A stretch of 64,000 nt of DNA from Phycisphaerales bacterium (GTDB taxonomy: Bacteria; Planctomycetota; Phycisphaerae; Phycisphaerales; SM1A02). Under the pieces are notes generated by a model that was not told the origin of the DNA, made no database searches, and worked only from the letters and a program-made list of their open reading frames with translations. The DNA is taken from NCBI GenBank assembly GCA_029245245.1, contig JAQWPT010000034.1, forward strand, positions 1 through 64,000, written 5' to 3'. Both the position numbers and the translations under genes were made by a program. Below are positions 1 to 9,145 of the stretch, piece after piece. How positions within the stretch are numbered: the first letter of the stretch is position 1; every line of letters begins with the position of its first letter.

Positions 1-1230
1 CGCGCCTTTACCCTCGTCGAACTGCTGGTGGTGATCTCGATCATCGCTCTGCTCGTTGGAATCCTGCTGCCGGCCATCAGCCGCGCACGTGACAACGCCC
101 AGGTCGGCCAGGCCAAGAGCAATATCCGAAACGTCCACACCGCCTGCAACCTGTATTCAAACGATCACAAGGGCAAACAGTGGATCGGCGCTCCCGAAAT
201 GCTGTCCGCGGGCCCCGACGGAAGTTGGACCGGCATGACCGCCCAGAATGCACTGAACAACTGGGCCAACCGCTACCACGTGTCCCAGACCGGCGGCGCC
301 GGCACCAAGGCCACGATCTTCCCGGGCATCGCTGCCTGTGAAACCGATGGCGGCGGACACTGGTACTCGACGGCCGTCGACAACGTGGCCCCGTACCTCT
401 TCGACAGCGGCCTGACCACCTCGGTCAACGGCCTTGCCCGCACCGGCTCCTGGCGGGCCACCAACACCCGGCAGATCGCCGAGTACATGGAAGACAAGTG
501 TTACCACAAGGCCTACTGGTCTCCCAAGGACCGCGTCATCACCCGTGAACTCCAGCAGTGCTGGGACGGCAACGGCACGATGTGCTCCACGACACTCATC
601 GACGGCAGCGGAGTCCTGGACATCCCGCTGCTCCTGCAGCCCAGTTCCTACTCATGGTCGCCTGCGAACATGATGAACTGCTACGTGTTCGAAAAGCCCG
701 TCGACGGCAACGACCCCCAGGATCACTTCCATGATCCGATGTCCTTCGCCGCCGGCTTCCGAGCTCCTACGATGAGCCAGGCCAAGTTCTCAAGCCAGAA
801 GACCTACCTCATGGAAGTCCACTGGCTGCAGAATCTCACCACCGGTGAGTGCGGTGCAAACTGGTCCAGCGCCACTGCCGCTCCGTACCACGTCCCCGCC
901 GGCGATGGCAACGACAGCACCTGGTCCTACGACGGCTGCTACCCGCACTACTTCAACGCCTCCTGGCGTTCCATGCCCGTCGCCAGCATGTGTGACGGCA
1001 GCGTCACTGGCCTGTCCACGGAAATCGCTGAGAAGCACGACTACGTCGTGGCGGGGCAGAATGGCTCCACTGGCGATACGAGCGGATACGACGGCCTCTG
1101 GCACCGTGGTGGACCCAACGCGGAAATGGGCTTCTTCGTTGAATGCCGCTCCGACTGGGGTCAGTGGTCCGGCCACACCCACACCACCGGCGGCATGTGC
1201 GAAGGCCGGGATCTCCTCGCAGAGGACTGA
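1..1230 (+). CDS. Pseudopilin-like protein, 5' end cut by window
   Basis: The reading frame is open from base 1. It begins inside the prepilin-type N-terminus (AFTLVELLVVISII), so only a few N-terminal residues are missing. The Phe+1/Glu+5 pattern and the hydrophobic helix are the recognition signal for prepilin peptidase, as in type II secretion and type IV pilus-like pseudopilins. The C-terminal part holds PHYFNASW followed 12 residues after the His by CDGSV, a variant of the H-x(9)-DG motif of planctomycete and verrucomicrobial pseudopilin-like proteins. The rest is a soluble Trp- and Tyr-rich domain with several cysteines. The next gene is a paralogue over the full length. Function is unknown; an extracellular or envelope filament role is inferred from the N-terminus only. 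Confidence 0.85.
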   Translation, partial: RAFTLVELLVVISIIALLVGILLPAISRARDNAQVGQAKSNIRNVHTACNLYSNDHKGKQWIGAPEMLSAGPDGSWTGMTAQNALNNWANRYHVSQTGGAGTKATIFPGIAACETDGGGHWYSTAVDNVAPYLFDSGLTTSVNGLARTGSWRATNTRQIAEYMEDKCYHKAYWSPKDRVITRELQQCWDGNGTMCSTTLIDGSGVLDIPLLLQPSSYSWSPANMMNCYVFEKPVDGNDPQDHFHDPMSFAAGFRAPTMSQAKFSSQKTYLMEVHWLQNLTTGECGANWSSATAAPYHVPAGDGNDSTWSYDGCYPHYFNASWRSMPVASMCDGSVTGLSTEIAEKHDYVVAGQNGSTGDTSGYDGLWHRGGPNAEMGFFVECRSDWGQWSGHTHTTGGMCEGRDLLAED

Positions 1231-1263
1231 ATCCCACCACGCACCACATGATGTGATCACCAC

Positions 1264-1298
1264 CCGCGGGGAGCCAACAGGCTCCCCGCGGTTTTTTT
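1264..1298 (+). terminator. Rho-independent terminator
   Basis: A perfect 12-bp stem (1264-1275 with 1280-1291, CCGCGGGGAGCC) closes a four-base loop and is followed by seven T residues (1292-1298). It lies 34 bp after the stop codon of the first pseudopilin gene and separates it from its paralogue, so the two are probably separate transcripts. Confidence 0.93.
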
Positions 1299-1438
1299 GC
1301 CGTAGATCGATATTGAACTACGCCTGAATGAATGGAATACTGGCATCCCTTTGGATTGAAATGCAGAATCCAAGCACAGTTCCCGTAGAATCTGGTGCTC
1401 ACGGCCCGACTTCCGCCGAAGCCCTTGGACAGCCCACG

Positions 1439-2716
1439 ATGCCGAATCGAATGAAAACCCGCCCTGCCTTCACGCTCGTCGAACTGCTGGTGGTGATCTC
1501 GATCATCTCCCTGCTCGTGGGCATCCTCCTGCCGGCGATCAGCCGAGCCAGGGACAATGCCATGGTCGGCCAATCCAAGAGCAACATCCGAAACGTGCGT
1601 GTGGCTGCCGACATGTACATGAACGATCACAAGGGCCGTGGCTGGAACGGCACCCCGAACATTCTCTCCCGTGGCCCGGAAGGCGAATGGACCGACCTGA
1701 CGGCCCAGAACGCCCTGATTGCCTGGCGCAATCGGTACTGGACCATGGAACAGGGAGGCTCGGGCAACAAGATGACGATCCCACCGGGTGTGCAGCCATG
1801 CGAGACGACGCTTGGACGCCAGTGGTTCGTCGACCTCCAGTCCTGTGATGAAGTGGACCAGGTCGTCCCCTACTGTTACGGAGAAGGCTTGACCACGTCA
1901 CCACGCGGCTACGCGCGACAGGGAACCTATCGATTCCCCAATACCCGCCAGATCGCCGAGTACATGGAAGACAAGTGCTACAACAAGGTCTTCTGGTCTC
2001 CAAAGGATCGCGTCATCACGCGGGAACTCCAGTACTGCTGGGACGCCGAAGGAGGCACCTGCGCCACCACCCTCAACGGTGATCTGGATGGCGAGTACGC
2101 CGTGGACATTCCCATGCTGATGGTGCCGAGTTCCTACGCCTTCTCTCCGCCCAACATGGTCAACAGCTACTGCTACCGGAAACCGAAGCCGGACGAGAGC
2201 CCGAACGAGGCATTCACCGACCCGATGTCCCTGCCTGGAGGGTTCCGTCAGAACACCCTTGCCCAGTGCAAGTTCTCCAGCAACAAGACCTACCTGATGG
2301 AGATGCACTGGCTCCAGAACCTCACCACCGGCGAATGTGGTGCCCGATGGGCCGATTCGACCTACACCTACCACTACCCTGCCGGCGACGACAATGAGGA
2401 CACCTGGTCCTACGACGGATGCTACCCCCACTACTTCAACGCCTCCTGGCGATCCTCTCCGGTCACGGCCTTCTGCGACGGACACATCGAGCAGCTTTCA
2501 ACGGAACTTGCCGAGAAGCACGACTACGTCGTCGCGGGACAGAATGGATCCGCCGGCGATGTTGCCGACTACAAGGGACTGTGGCACCGGGGAGTCGCGG
2601 GTGACGGCCAGAACGGCTTCTTCATCGAATGCCGCAGCGACTGGGCCCAGTGGAGCGGACACACCCACACCGCCGGTGCGATGACCGAAGGCGTGGACCT
2701 CCTGTCTGAAAATTAA
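1439..2716 (+). CDS. Pseudopilin-like protein, paralogue of the preceding gene
   Basis: 425 aa. The ATG at 1439 puts a basic leader (MPNRMKTRPA) before FTLVELLVV, with cleavage expected between Ala10 and Phe11 and Glu at +5; the frame can be extended to 1328, but that would put 37 unlikely residues ahead of the leader. The soluble domain matches the upstream gene throughout, including QIAEYMEDKCY, the SPKDRVITRELQ stretch, CYPHYFNASWRS and the CDG element. A TAGAAT hexamer at 1386-1391 could be the -10 box, giving a leader of about 40 nt. Like its neighbour it is far larger than a typical minor pseudopilin. Role unknown. Confidence 0.87.
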   Translation: MPNRMKTRPAFTLVELLVVISIISLLVGILLPAISRARDNAMVGQSKSNIRNVRVAADMYMNDHKGRGWNGTPNILSRGPEGEWTDLTAQNALIAWRNRYWTMEQGGSGNKMTIPPGVQPCETTLGRQWFVDLQSCDEVDQVVPYCYGEGLTTSPRGYARQGTYRFPNTRQIAEYMEDKCYNKVFWSPKDRVITRELQYCWDAEGGTCATTLNGDLDGEYAVDIPMLMVPSSYAFSPPNMVNSYCYRKPKPDESPNEAFTDPMSLPGGFRQNTLAQCKFSSNKTYLMEMHWLQNLTTGECGARWADSTYTYHYPAGDDNEDTWSYDGCYPHYFNASWRSSPVTAFCDGHIEQLSTELAEKHDYVVAGQNGSAGDVADYKGLWHRGVAGDGQNGFFIECRSDWAQWSGHTHTAGAMTEGVDLLSEN

Positions 2717-2774
2717 CCCTCCCGGGATCCGCCCCGATCGCCCCTCTTCCTGCAACCCAATCGCGGCGTTGCTG

Positions 2775-2780
2775 TAGAAT
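2775..2780 (+). promoter_or_regulatory. -10 box of a probable leaderless cbs transcript
   Basis: TAGAAT ends six bases before the ATG at 2787, and no Shine-Dalgarno sequence lies between. With a usual 6-7 nt spacing, transcription would start on the A of the start codon. No clear -35 element is seen. Confidence 0.55.
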
Positions 2781-2786
2781 CAGGCC

Positions 2787-4193
2787 ATGAAGCCCACCTC
2801 CACTCCGAAGCAGACCTCGCCTGCTCCGATCTACACCGACATCCTCGACATGGTGGGCAACACCCCCATGATCGAACTGAACCGCCTCGATACGGGCCCG
2901 TGCCGCCTCCTGGCGAAGCTCGAGTGCCTGAATCCCGGCAACTCCATCAAGGATCGAATCGCCATCGCAATGATCGATGCCGCGGAGCGGGACGGTTCCC
3001 TCAAGCCCGGTGGCCACATCGTCGAAGCCACCGCAGGCAATACCGGCATCGCCCTGGCCCTGGTCGGCACGCAGCGAGGCTACGACGTCACCGTCGTGGT
3101 ACCCGACAAGATGAGCGAAGGCAAGATCTCCCACCTTCGCGCCATGGGCTCGGAAGTCATCATGGCACGGTCCGATGTCGAGAAGGGGCATCCCGACTAC
3201 TACCAGGAAGTTGCCCAGCGAATCGCCGACGAGCGAGGCAGTTTCTACGTCAACCAGTTCTCCAACCAGGCCAATGTGCAGGCCCACTACGACACCACTG
3301 CCAGTGAAATCTGGGAGCAGACCGGGGGACAACTCGATGCGTTCGTCGCCGGGGTCGGCTCCGGCGGAACTGTCAGTGGCGTGGGGCAATTCCTCAAGGA
3401 ACGCAACCCGGACATCCAACTCATCCTTGCCGATCCAAGTGGCTCGGTGCTCGCTCCACTGGTCAACGAAGGGCGAACGGTCTCGCCGGGCACCTGGCTG
3501 GTTGAGGGCATCGGCGAAGACTTCATCCCCGACATCCTTGACCTTGATGTCATCGACGAAGCAATCCACGTGGACGACTGCGATGCATTCCTCACTGCCC
3601 GGGACATTCTTCGCAAGCAGGGGATTCTCGCGGGGTCATCCAGCGGCACGCTCGTCGCCGCCGCACTGGAGTGGTGCCGCCGGCAGAAGGAGCCCAAGAC
3701 GGTCGTCACCTTCATCTGCGACAACGGGGCCAAGTACCTCGACAAGATGTTCAATGACTTCTGGATGATGGACCAGGGATTCCTGCAGCGCAAGGAGCAC
3801 GGCAACCTCCGTGATCTGATCGCACGCCGCCACACCCGCGGCGAAGATTGGACGCTCCAGCCCACGATGCCCCTCCTTCAGGCGTTCAAGATGATGCGGC
3901 TCTACGACGTCAGCCAGGTCGCGGTTCTCGATGAGAGCGGATCGGTCTGCGGCATCATCGACGAGTCCGACGTGCTCCTGGCCGTCAGTTCCGATCCGGC
4001 TGCGTTCAAGCAACCCATCGCCGACTTCATGACCAGGAAACTTGAAACCATCTCGCCCGAACAGGACATCCGCACCCTCCTGCCGATCTTCCAGAATGAC
4101 AAGATCGCGATCGTGGTCGATGATGGCCAGTTCCTCGGTCTCATCACCAAGATCGACCTCATCACCTACCTGCGAAAGCAACTCCCGTCCTGA
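2787..4193 (+). CDS. cbs: Cystathionine beta-synthase (PLP domain plus CBS pair)
   Basis: 468 aa. Residues 15-330 form a fold-type II PLP enzyme: the NTPMIELN start, the PGNSIKDR segment with the PLP lysine (Lys55), the TAGNTG substrate loop and the GSGGTVSG phosphate-binding loop. Residues about 345-465 are two CBS motifs, the C-terminal regulatory pair found in cystathionine beta-synthases and absent from most cysteine synthases. The enzyme would condense serine (or O-acetylserine) with homocysteine to cystathionine in the cytosol. The next gene, 17 bp on, is a cystathionine lyase/synthase-type enzyme, so the pair looks like a reverse transsulfuration operon making cysteine from homocysteine. 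A cysteine synthase with CBS domains is the alternative. Confidence 0.9.
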   Translation: MKPTSTPKQTSPAPIYTDILDMVGNTPMIELNRLDTGPCRLLAKLECLNPGNSIKDRIAIAMIDAAERDGSLKPGGHIVEATAGNTGIALALVGTQRGYDVTVVVPDKMSEGKISHLRAMGSEVIMARSDVEKGHPDYYQEVAQRIADERGSFYVNQFSNQANVQAHYDTTASEIWEQTGGQLDAFVAGVGSGGTVSGVGQFLKERNPDIQLILADPSGSVLAPLVNEGRTVSPGTWLVEGIGEDFIPDILDLDVIDEAIHVDDCDAFLTARDILRKQGILAGSSSGTLVAAALEWCRRQKEPKTVVTFICDNGAKYLDKMFNDFWMMDQGFLQRKEHGNLRDLIARRHTRGEDWTLQPTMPLLQAFKMMRLYDVSQVAVLDESGSVCGIIDESDVLLAVSSDPAAFKQPIADFMTRKLETISPEQDIRTLLPIFQNDKIAIVVDDGQFLGLITKIDLITYLRKQLPS

Positions 4194-4210
4194 GTGGAAC
4201 CAACACGATC

Positions 4211-5416
4211 ATGCAGCACGATTCAATGCAACCAGGTACCAAAGCCGTTCACGGGGGCCAGTCACCCTGCCCACTGACCGGAGCGGTCATGCCACCGATC
4301 TCCCTGGCCTCCACCTACGCTCAGGCGTCGCCGGGAGAGCACCAGGGATTCGAATACACCCGAAGCCACAACCCCACCCGATACGCCTGTGAGCGATGCA
4401 TCGCCGTCCTGGAAGGCTCCACCATTCCCGAGGACGTGGATCCATCCTGCGGCGGGTACGCCTTCTCCAGCGGACTGGCAGCCATCTCCACGGTGCTGGA
4501 CATGCTTGACAGTGGTGATCGGGTCGTCGCCATGGATGACCTCTACGGTGGAACCCACCGGCTCTTCAGCAAGGTCAAGGCTCGTTCCCAGGGGCTGGAG
4601 TTTGCGTGCGTCGACCTGTCGGACCCCAACGCTCTGGCCGAGGCCGTCGATGAACGGACTCGCTTGATCTGGGTCGAAACCCCCACGAATCCCATGCTCA
4701 AGGTCGCGGACCTGGCGTCCATCGCAGAGTTCGGCCGGTCGCACGGAATCCTCACCGCCTGTGACAACACGTTCTGCTCCCCGATGGTCCAGCGCCCCCT
4801 GGAACTGGGTTTCGACATCTCCATGCACTCGGGCACGAAGTACATCGGCGGACACAGCGACGTGATCGGCGGCTTTCTCGTGACCGGCAACGCGGAGCTG
4901 GCCGAACGCATCCGATTCCACCAGAACTCGATCGGCTCCGTGCTGGGACCGTTCGACTCCTACCTGATGCTCCGGGGCATGAAGACCCTGGCCCTGCGCA
5001 TGCGTCAGCACTGCGCCGCGGCGATGCACCTTGCCACCTGGCTCGAATCACACCCCCGGGTCCGGAAGGTGATCTACCCCGGGCTGGCAAGCCACCCGCA
5101 GCATGAAGTGGCCACCCGACAGATGCGGCTCGACGGCGCTCCCGTTGGCGGCGGCATCATCTCGGTTGAACTGGATGGCGATCTCGATGGCACCCGTCGC
5201 ATGATGGAGACGCTCTCGATCTTCACCCTCGCCGAATCCCTCGGCGGTGTGGAATCGCTTGCCAACCACCCCGCGATCATGACGCATGCCTCCATGCCAC
5301 CCGAGAACCGGGCGGCACTGGGCATCACGGATTCCCTGATCCGGCTCTCGGTCGGCATCGAGGACGTCGCCGACCTGCAGGCGGACCTGGATCGCTCGCT
5401 CGCAGCAATCGGTTGA
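4211..5416 (+). CDS. Cystathionine gamma-lyase/gamma-synthase family enzyme
   Basis: 401 aa, fold-type I PLP enzyme of the Cys/Met metabolism family. The hallmark SGTKYIGGHSD contains the PLP lysine (Lys210); the FEYTRSHNPTR segment supplies phosphate-binding residues and the C-terminus has the IRLSVGIED signature. Members either cleave cystathionine to cysteine, 2-oxobutyrate and ammonia (gamma-lyase) or make it (gamma-synthase). Placement directly after cystathionine beta-synthase, probably co-transcribed, favours the lyase and the homocysteine-to-cysteine direction. Sequence alone does not separate the two activities or a promiscuous methionine gamma-lyase. Confidence 0.9.
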   Translation: MQHDSMQPGTKAVHGGQSPCPLTGAVMPPISLASTYAQASPGEHQGFEYTRSHNPTRYACERCIAVLEGSTIPEDVDPSCGGYAFSSGLAAISTVLDMLDSGDRVVAMDDLYGGTHRLFSKVKARSQGLEFACVDLSDPNALAEAVDERTRLIWVETPTNPMLKVADLASIAEFGRSHGILTACDNTFCSPMVQRPLELGFDISMHSGTKYIGGHSDVIGGFLVTGNAELAERIRFHQNSIGSVLGPFDSYLMLRGMKTLALRMRQHCAAAMHLATWLESHPRVRKVIYPGLASHPQHEVATRQMRLDGAPVGGGIISVELDGDLDGTRRMMETLSIFTLAESLGGVESLANHPAIMTHASMPPENRAALGITDSLIRLSVGIEDVADLQADLDRSLAAIG

Positions 5417-5447
5417 TACGAGCCGTACCCGCCGGCGATCCTTTGAC

Positions 5448-5453
5448 TATGCT
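5448..5453 (+). promoter_or_regulatory. -10 box of a probable leaderless pgi transcript
   Basis: TATGCT ends six bases before the ATG at 5460, the same geometry as at cbs and murC. There is no Shine-Dalgarno sequence and no recognisable -35 element. Confidence 0.5.
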
Positions 5454-5459
5454 TAGGCC

Positions 5460-6851
5460 ATGGAGATGCTCCGCCTCGACCTCGCCGGCTGCACACGGGA
5501 TCGAATCGGCGATGCCGGCCTCGGCAAGGACGACCTTGCTGTCAACCAGGCATCGCTGCAGGCCCTGATCAAGCAACTGCATGGCTCCGATTGCAACGGC
5601 ATGGACCGCTGGAGGAAGCTTCCGCACGACCCCCTTCGTGCCGATCACCTCGATGCCGTCAACTCGGTGCTGGACGCCCTCCCCGGGGATGTGGAGAACC
5701 TCGTAGTGCTGGGCATCGGCGGCAGCGCCCTTGGCGCAACCGCCCTGCATGCGGCACTGAATTCACTGACATGGAACCTGGTGCCTCGTGACCAGCGTTC
5801 GGGGCCGAGGCTCTTCGTCCTGGACAACGTCGATCCGGACCTCGTCGGTGCCACGCTCCGGGAAGTACGCCGAGTCGATCCCGATTTCCAGCGGACGATC
5901 TTCAACGTGGTCAGCAAGTCGGGCGAAACGGCGGAGACAGCGGCCCAGTTCGCGATCGTCCAATCGATGCTGGAGCATGCGGGACCTTCAAGCACCGCTC
6001 GCATCGTCGCCACCACCGATCCGACGCACGGCACGCTTCGTACGCTGGCCGATGCACGCGGTTGGCCGACCCTGCCGGTACCCGACGGTGTAGGAGGACG
6101 TTTCAGCGTGCTCTCCCCCGTCGGTCTCTTCCCCGCCGCAATGTGCGGCATCGACATCCAAGGGCTCCTCGATGGAGCGGCTGCAATGGATGCCGCCTGC
6201 CTCGATCCGGACCCCGCGGCCAATCCCGCTGCGCAACTGGCCTGGACCCTGGTCTCCATGGCCCGCCATGGGCGCAGCAACCACGTCATGATGCCCTACA
6301 GCAACCGGCTCTCCCCGATGGCCGACTGGTACCGACAACTGTGGGCCGAGTCACTCGGCAAGCGTCATGGACTGGATGGCGCCATCATCAACGCCGGGGC
6401 GACCCCCATCCGTGCCCTGGGTGCCACGGACCAGCACAGCCAGATCCAGCTCTACCGGGAAGGTCCCGACGACAAGGTCATCGGCCTTGTCGCTCTGGGA
6501 GAACACGATGAACGCGTCCCGATTCCCGTACGCGATGATGCCGAGACACTGCAGTACCTCGGCGGCCATGATCTGGTCGAACTGCTCGACGCCGAACGGC
6601 TTGCCACCGAATACGCCCTGGTGGAATCACGGCGACCGAATTTCACCATCACCATTCCTCGACTCGATGCACCGTCCGTGGGCCAGTTCATCTGGCTCTG
6701 GCAGATGACCACGGCCATGGCCGGAGCACTCCTTGGCATCGACCCGTACGATCAACCAGCCGTTGAAACGGGCAAGCAGGCCACATTCGGTCTCATGGGA
6801 CGACCGGGATACGAAGATTGGTCACGACGGGTGAAAGATACACTCGGCTGA
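5460..6851 (+). CDS. pgi: Glucose-6-phosphate isomerase
   Basis: 463 aa. It interconverts glucose-6-phosphate and fructose-6-phosphate in glycolysis and gluconeogenesis. Two SIS folds are visible: the first with LGIGGSALGA and the phosphate-binding VVSKSGETAET, the second with GATDQHSQIQL, close to the PGI family signature, and a C-terminal segment ending QPAVETGK that supplies the catalytic lysine. The length fits the shorter bacterial form (about 450 aa) rather than the 550-aa proteobacterial type. It starts 43 bp after the lyase gene with its own -10-like box, so it need not be part of the sulfur operon. Confidence 0.94.
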   Translation: MEMLRLDLAGCTRDRIGDAGLGKDDLAVNQASLQALIKQLHGSDCNGMDRWRKLPHDPLRADHLDAVNSVLDALPGDVENLVVLGIGGSALGATALHAALNSLTWNLVPRDQRSGPRLFVLDNVDPDLVGATLREVRRVDPDFQRTIFNVVSKSGETAETAAQFAIVQSMLEHAGPSSTARIVATTDPTHGTLRTLADARGWPTLPVPDGVGGRFSVLSPVGLFPAAMCGIDIQGLLDGAAAMDAACLDPDPAANPAAQLAWTLVSMARHGRSNHVMMPYSNRLSPMADWYRQLWAESLGKRHGLDGAIINAGATPIRALGATDQHSQIQLYREGPDDKVIGLVALGEHDERVPIPVRDDAETLQYLGGHDLVELLDAERLATEYALVESRRPNFTITIPRLDAPSVGQFIWLWQMTTAMAGALLGIDPYDQPAVETGKQATFGLMGRPGYEDWSRRVKDTLG

Positions 6852-6857
6852 GTCGTT

Positions 6858-6863
6858 TACCAT
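6858..6863 (+). promoter_or_regulatory. -10-like box before the FmdB-like gene
   Basis: TACCAT ends six bases before the ATG at 6870. It fits the TAnnnT pattern seen ahead of other SD-less starts here. The gap to pgi is only 18 bp, so read-through from pgi is also likely. Confidence 0.35.
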
Positions 6864-6869
6864 CTGACC

Positions 6870-7091
6870 ATGCCTCTCTACGAATACCGCTGTGAAGAAG
6901 ATGGAGACACCCTGACACTCCTCAGGTCGATGGCGGATGCCGATGCGCCTGTCGAAGATCCCGAGGAACTTGGTCGCGTGTTTCATCGGATTCACAGCAC
7001 GTTCCAGATGGATGCCACCACTGCTCCCCGTGGAGGCTTTGACAGCACCGGCGGCGGCTGCGGCTGCGGTCACGGCGGGTGTGGACACTGA
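6870..7091 (+). CDS. FmdB-like small protein with degenerate zinc ribbon
   Basis: 73 aa. The MPLYEYRCEEDG start matches the FmdB family, whose members begin MPxYEYxCxxCG and bind zinc through two CxxC knuckles. Here only the first cysteine (Cys8) of the N-terminal knuckle is kept, and the second CPxCG knuckle is missing. Instead the protein ends in a Gly/Cys/His tail (GGGCGCGHGGCGH), which could bind metal in another way. FmdB proteins were named from an amide operon and are loosely called regulators; the real role is unknown. It sits 18 bp after pgi and 2 bp before the lipoprotein gene. Confidence 0.75.
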   Translation: MPLYEYRCEEDGDTLTLLRSMADADAPVEDPEELGRVFHRIHSTFQMDATTAPRGGFDSTGGGCGCGHGGCGH

Positions 7092-7093
7092 CC

Positions 7094-7558
7094 ATGCCCA
7101 CCGCCTCCTCACTGCTCCGCCTGATCGCCGCCCTCAGTCTCTGTGGCCTGCTGGCAGGCTGCCAGGGAAAACCGGATACGGCCGCCTCTTCACCGCCCTC
7201 GTGGTCCATGATCATGTACAGCCTTGATGGGAACTCCGGCAGAACCCCTCCCTCGGATGCGAACTATCACGGGTGGACGATCCTGCAGACCTGTCCCATC
7301 ACGGACCTGGAGCAGATGAACTCCATTCGGCAGGCACTGCAGCAATCCATCGATGACAGTGACGGCCGAAGCATGCGATGTTTCATCCCGAGGCACGGAC
7401 TTCGAGAGATCGATCTCCAGGGCCGCGTGGTGGACCATGTCATCTGCTTCCAGTGCCTGAACTACCACGAATACATCGACGAACAGAGCAGAACTTCAGG
7501 AACGCTCACGAGATCCGCGAAGGACACGTTCAACAAGATCCTGTCCCAGTGCAACTGA
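7094..7558 (+). CDS. Small predicted lipoprotein
   Basis: 154 aa from the ATG at 7094, two bases after the preceding stop codon. The N-terminus is a short signal peptide with hydrophobic core and lipobox LLAGC (cysteine about residue 20), so export and N-terminal lipidation are expected. The mature part has several cysteines (QTCPITDLEQM, VICFQCLNYHEY) and no repeat. I do not recognise the family. Tight spacing to the FmdB-like gene suggests co-transcription. Confidence 0.78.
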   Translation: MPTASSLLRLIAALSLCGLLAGCQGKPDTAASSPPSWSMIMYSLDGNSGRTPPSDANYHGWTILQTCPITDLEQMNSIRQALQQSIDDSDGRSMRCFIPRHGLREIDLQGRVVDHVICFQCLNYHEYIDEQSRTSGTLTRSAKDTFNKILSQCN

Positions 7559-7585
7559 CCGGGCTTCCGCAGTCACGCTGAATCG

Positions 7586-7619
7586 AAAAAGGATCGCGGC
7601 GACCTTGAAGGGCCGCCGC
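7586..7619 (-). terminator. Terminator of the flagellin gene
   Basis: On the minus strand a GC-rich hairpin (7611-7619 with 7596-7604, one mismatch) is followed by GATCCTTTTT (T run at 7590-7586). It lies 33 bp past the flagellin stop codon. It could also stop the converging lipoprotein transcript, although no T run follows it on the plus strand. Confidence 0.7.
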
Positions 7620-7651
7620 AATCCGGATTCAGAAGGGAAGTTCGTTTCGAT

Positions 7652-9145
7652 CTATCCCAGCAGGGCCAGGACGGTTGCCGACTGCGTATTGGCAACCCCA
7701 AGGGCGTACATCGCCGCCTGCTGGATGATCTGAGCCTGGGCCAGGGCGGACGTCTCATAGGCAATGTCCGCATCACGTACCTGGGACTGGGCCGCAGTGG
7801 TGTTCTCCATTGCCACAAGAAGACCGCGCACCGAGGAGCCGATCGTGTATCGCTGGAAGGCCCCGATGCGTGCTCTGGAGAGGGTCACGGAGTCGATGGC
7901 TTCGGAGATGATCCGCTCGGCCAAATCGGTGTCGCCATCAATGAGATTCGCCGTGTTTCCCGCTCGCATGCTGGCCAGGGTGCCGGAATACCCACCGAGC
8001 GATCCAGTGGTCACCGATTCAATGCCCAGTGAAGAGACCAGGTCGCTCTGTGGATCCATGTCGAACTGGAATGAGGCGCCACCGCCCATGATCTGGAAGT
8101 TCGTCGATCCCTGGTTGAGATTCATCAGTTCGGTCATCTGGAACGACATGTCCACAAGCGTGTTCATCGAGTGGACTTCAAGCCCCTTGGACACCGAAAG
8201 GACACCATTGACCAGTACCTCGGCATCACTTCCCTCACTGCGATATTCCGGCCAGCCGGTCGGTGCGCCACCGCCACCGGGGTCGCCATCATAGATGTGA
8301 AGAACGCCGGCATCTTCACCCTCGATCACCCTGGCCTCGACGAAGGCATCGCTGCCGTAATCGCTGGAGGTCAACACGATGGATTCACCTGCAACACTGA
8401 CGGCCGCTTCGACACCGGTTTCGCCGGTGAACGAGTTGATGATGTCGACCATGTCGGTAATCGTCGTGCCGGGAGCGAAGGTGAACTGCTGTACCCCGAG
8501 CGTACCACTGAATTCGAAGGTGACGGAGCCCCCACCGCCGTTGAAGAACGTACCACTCGCATTGGTGGAATCGACATCGATGAACATCCCGGCCTTGGCG
8601 GCGGGTGTCTGCACATCGATCTGCACCGGGACGGACGAGGCGCCTCCCTGGCCGAGTCGAGCCGCATGAATCTGCAGCGACTTGATGTCCGTGACACTCT
8701 TGTTCTCGACCACGTAGCCCAGTTCGCCATTGAGCAGTTGCTGTCCGTTGAAGGTCGTGCCATTGGCGACATGATCGATCGCCTCGAGAATTGCTTCGAT
8801 TTCCTGCTGGCGTATGGTGGGATCGAGTCCGCTGTTGGACGTACCGTCTCCGGCACCAAGCACGATGGACTGAAGGTCCAGCAGCAGCGTGTTGAGCTCC
8901 TGCAGTCCCGCATCCGCCGCATTGAGCATCTGCTCGGCCCGGCCGGCGTTGCTCATCGCGGCCTCGATGCCCACGAGATCGGACCGATGCGATTCACTGG
9001 CGATCAACCCGCTGGGATCGTCGGCTGCCCGGTTGATGCGAAGGCCGGTACTGAGGCGTGTCAGTGACTGCTCAAGCAGTCGAGTCTGCTGCATCAGCGA
9101 TCGCTGTGCAACCATGGAGGCGTAGTTGGCATGGATGGTATTCAT
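7652..9145 (-). CDS. fliC: Flagellin
   Basis: 497 aa. Residues 1-140 and about 410-497 are the conserved D0/D1 coiled-coil halves: MNTIHANYAS at the start, LSTGLRINRAADDPSGL, and a C-terminus with QSQVRDADIAYE ending ATVLALLG. The middle (about 150-400) is the variable surface domain and holds a flagellin_IN-like stretch around 215-290. Flagellin is exported by the flagellar type III system and polymerises into the filament. The gene is last in a minus-strand flagellar block, after csrA. It has a GGGAG ribosome-binding site seven bases before the ATG, inside a long leader with CsrA-like sites, so translational control is likely. Confidence 0.96.
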   Translation of the reverse strand: MNTIHANYASMVAQRSLMQQTRLLEQSLTRLSTGLRINRAADDPSGLIASESHRSDLVGIEAAMSNAGRAEQMLNAADAGLQELNTLLLDLQSIVLGAGDGTSNSGLDPTIRQQEIEAILEAIDHVANGTTFNGQQLLNGELGYVVENKSVTDIKSLQIHAARLGQGGASSVPVQIDVQTPAAKAGMFIDVDSTNASGTFFNGGGGSVTFEFSGTLGVQQFTFAPGTTITDMVDIINSFTGETGVEAAVSVAGESIVLTSSDYGSDAFVEARVIEGEDAGVLHIYDGDPGGGGAPTGWPEYRSEGSDAEVLVNGVLSVSKGLEVHSMNTLVDMSFQMTELMNLNQGSTNFQIMGGGASFQFDMDPQSDLVSSLGIESVTTGSLGGYSGTLASMRAGNTANLIDGDTDLAERIISEAIDSVTLSRARIGAFQRYTIGSSVRGLLVAMENTTAAQSQVRDADIAYETSALAQAQIIQQAAMYALGVANTQSATVLALLG

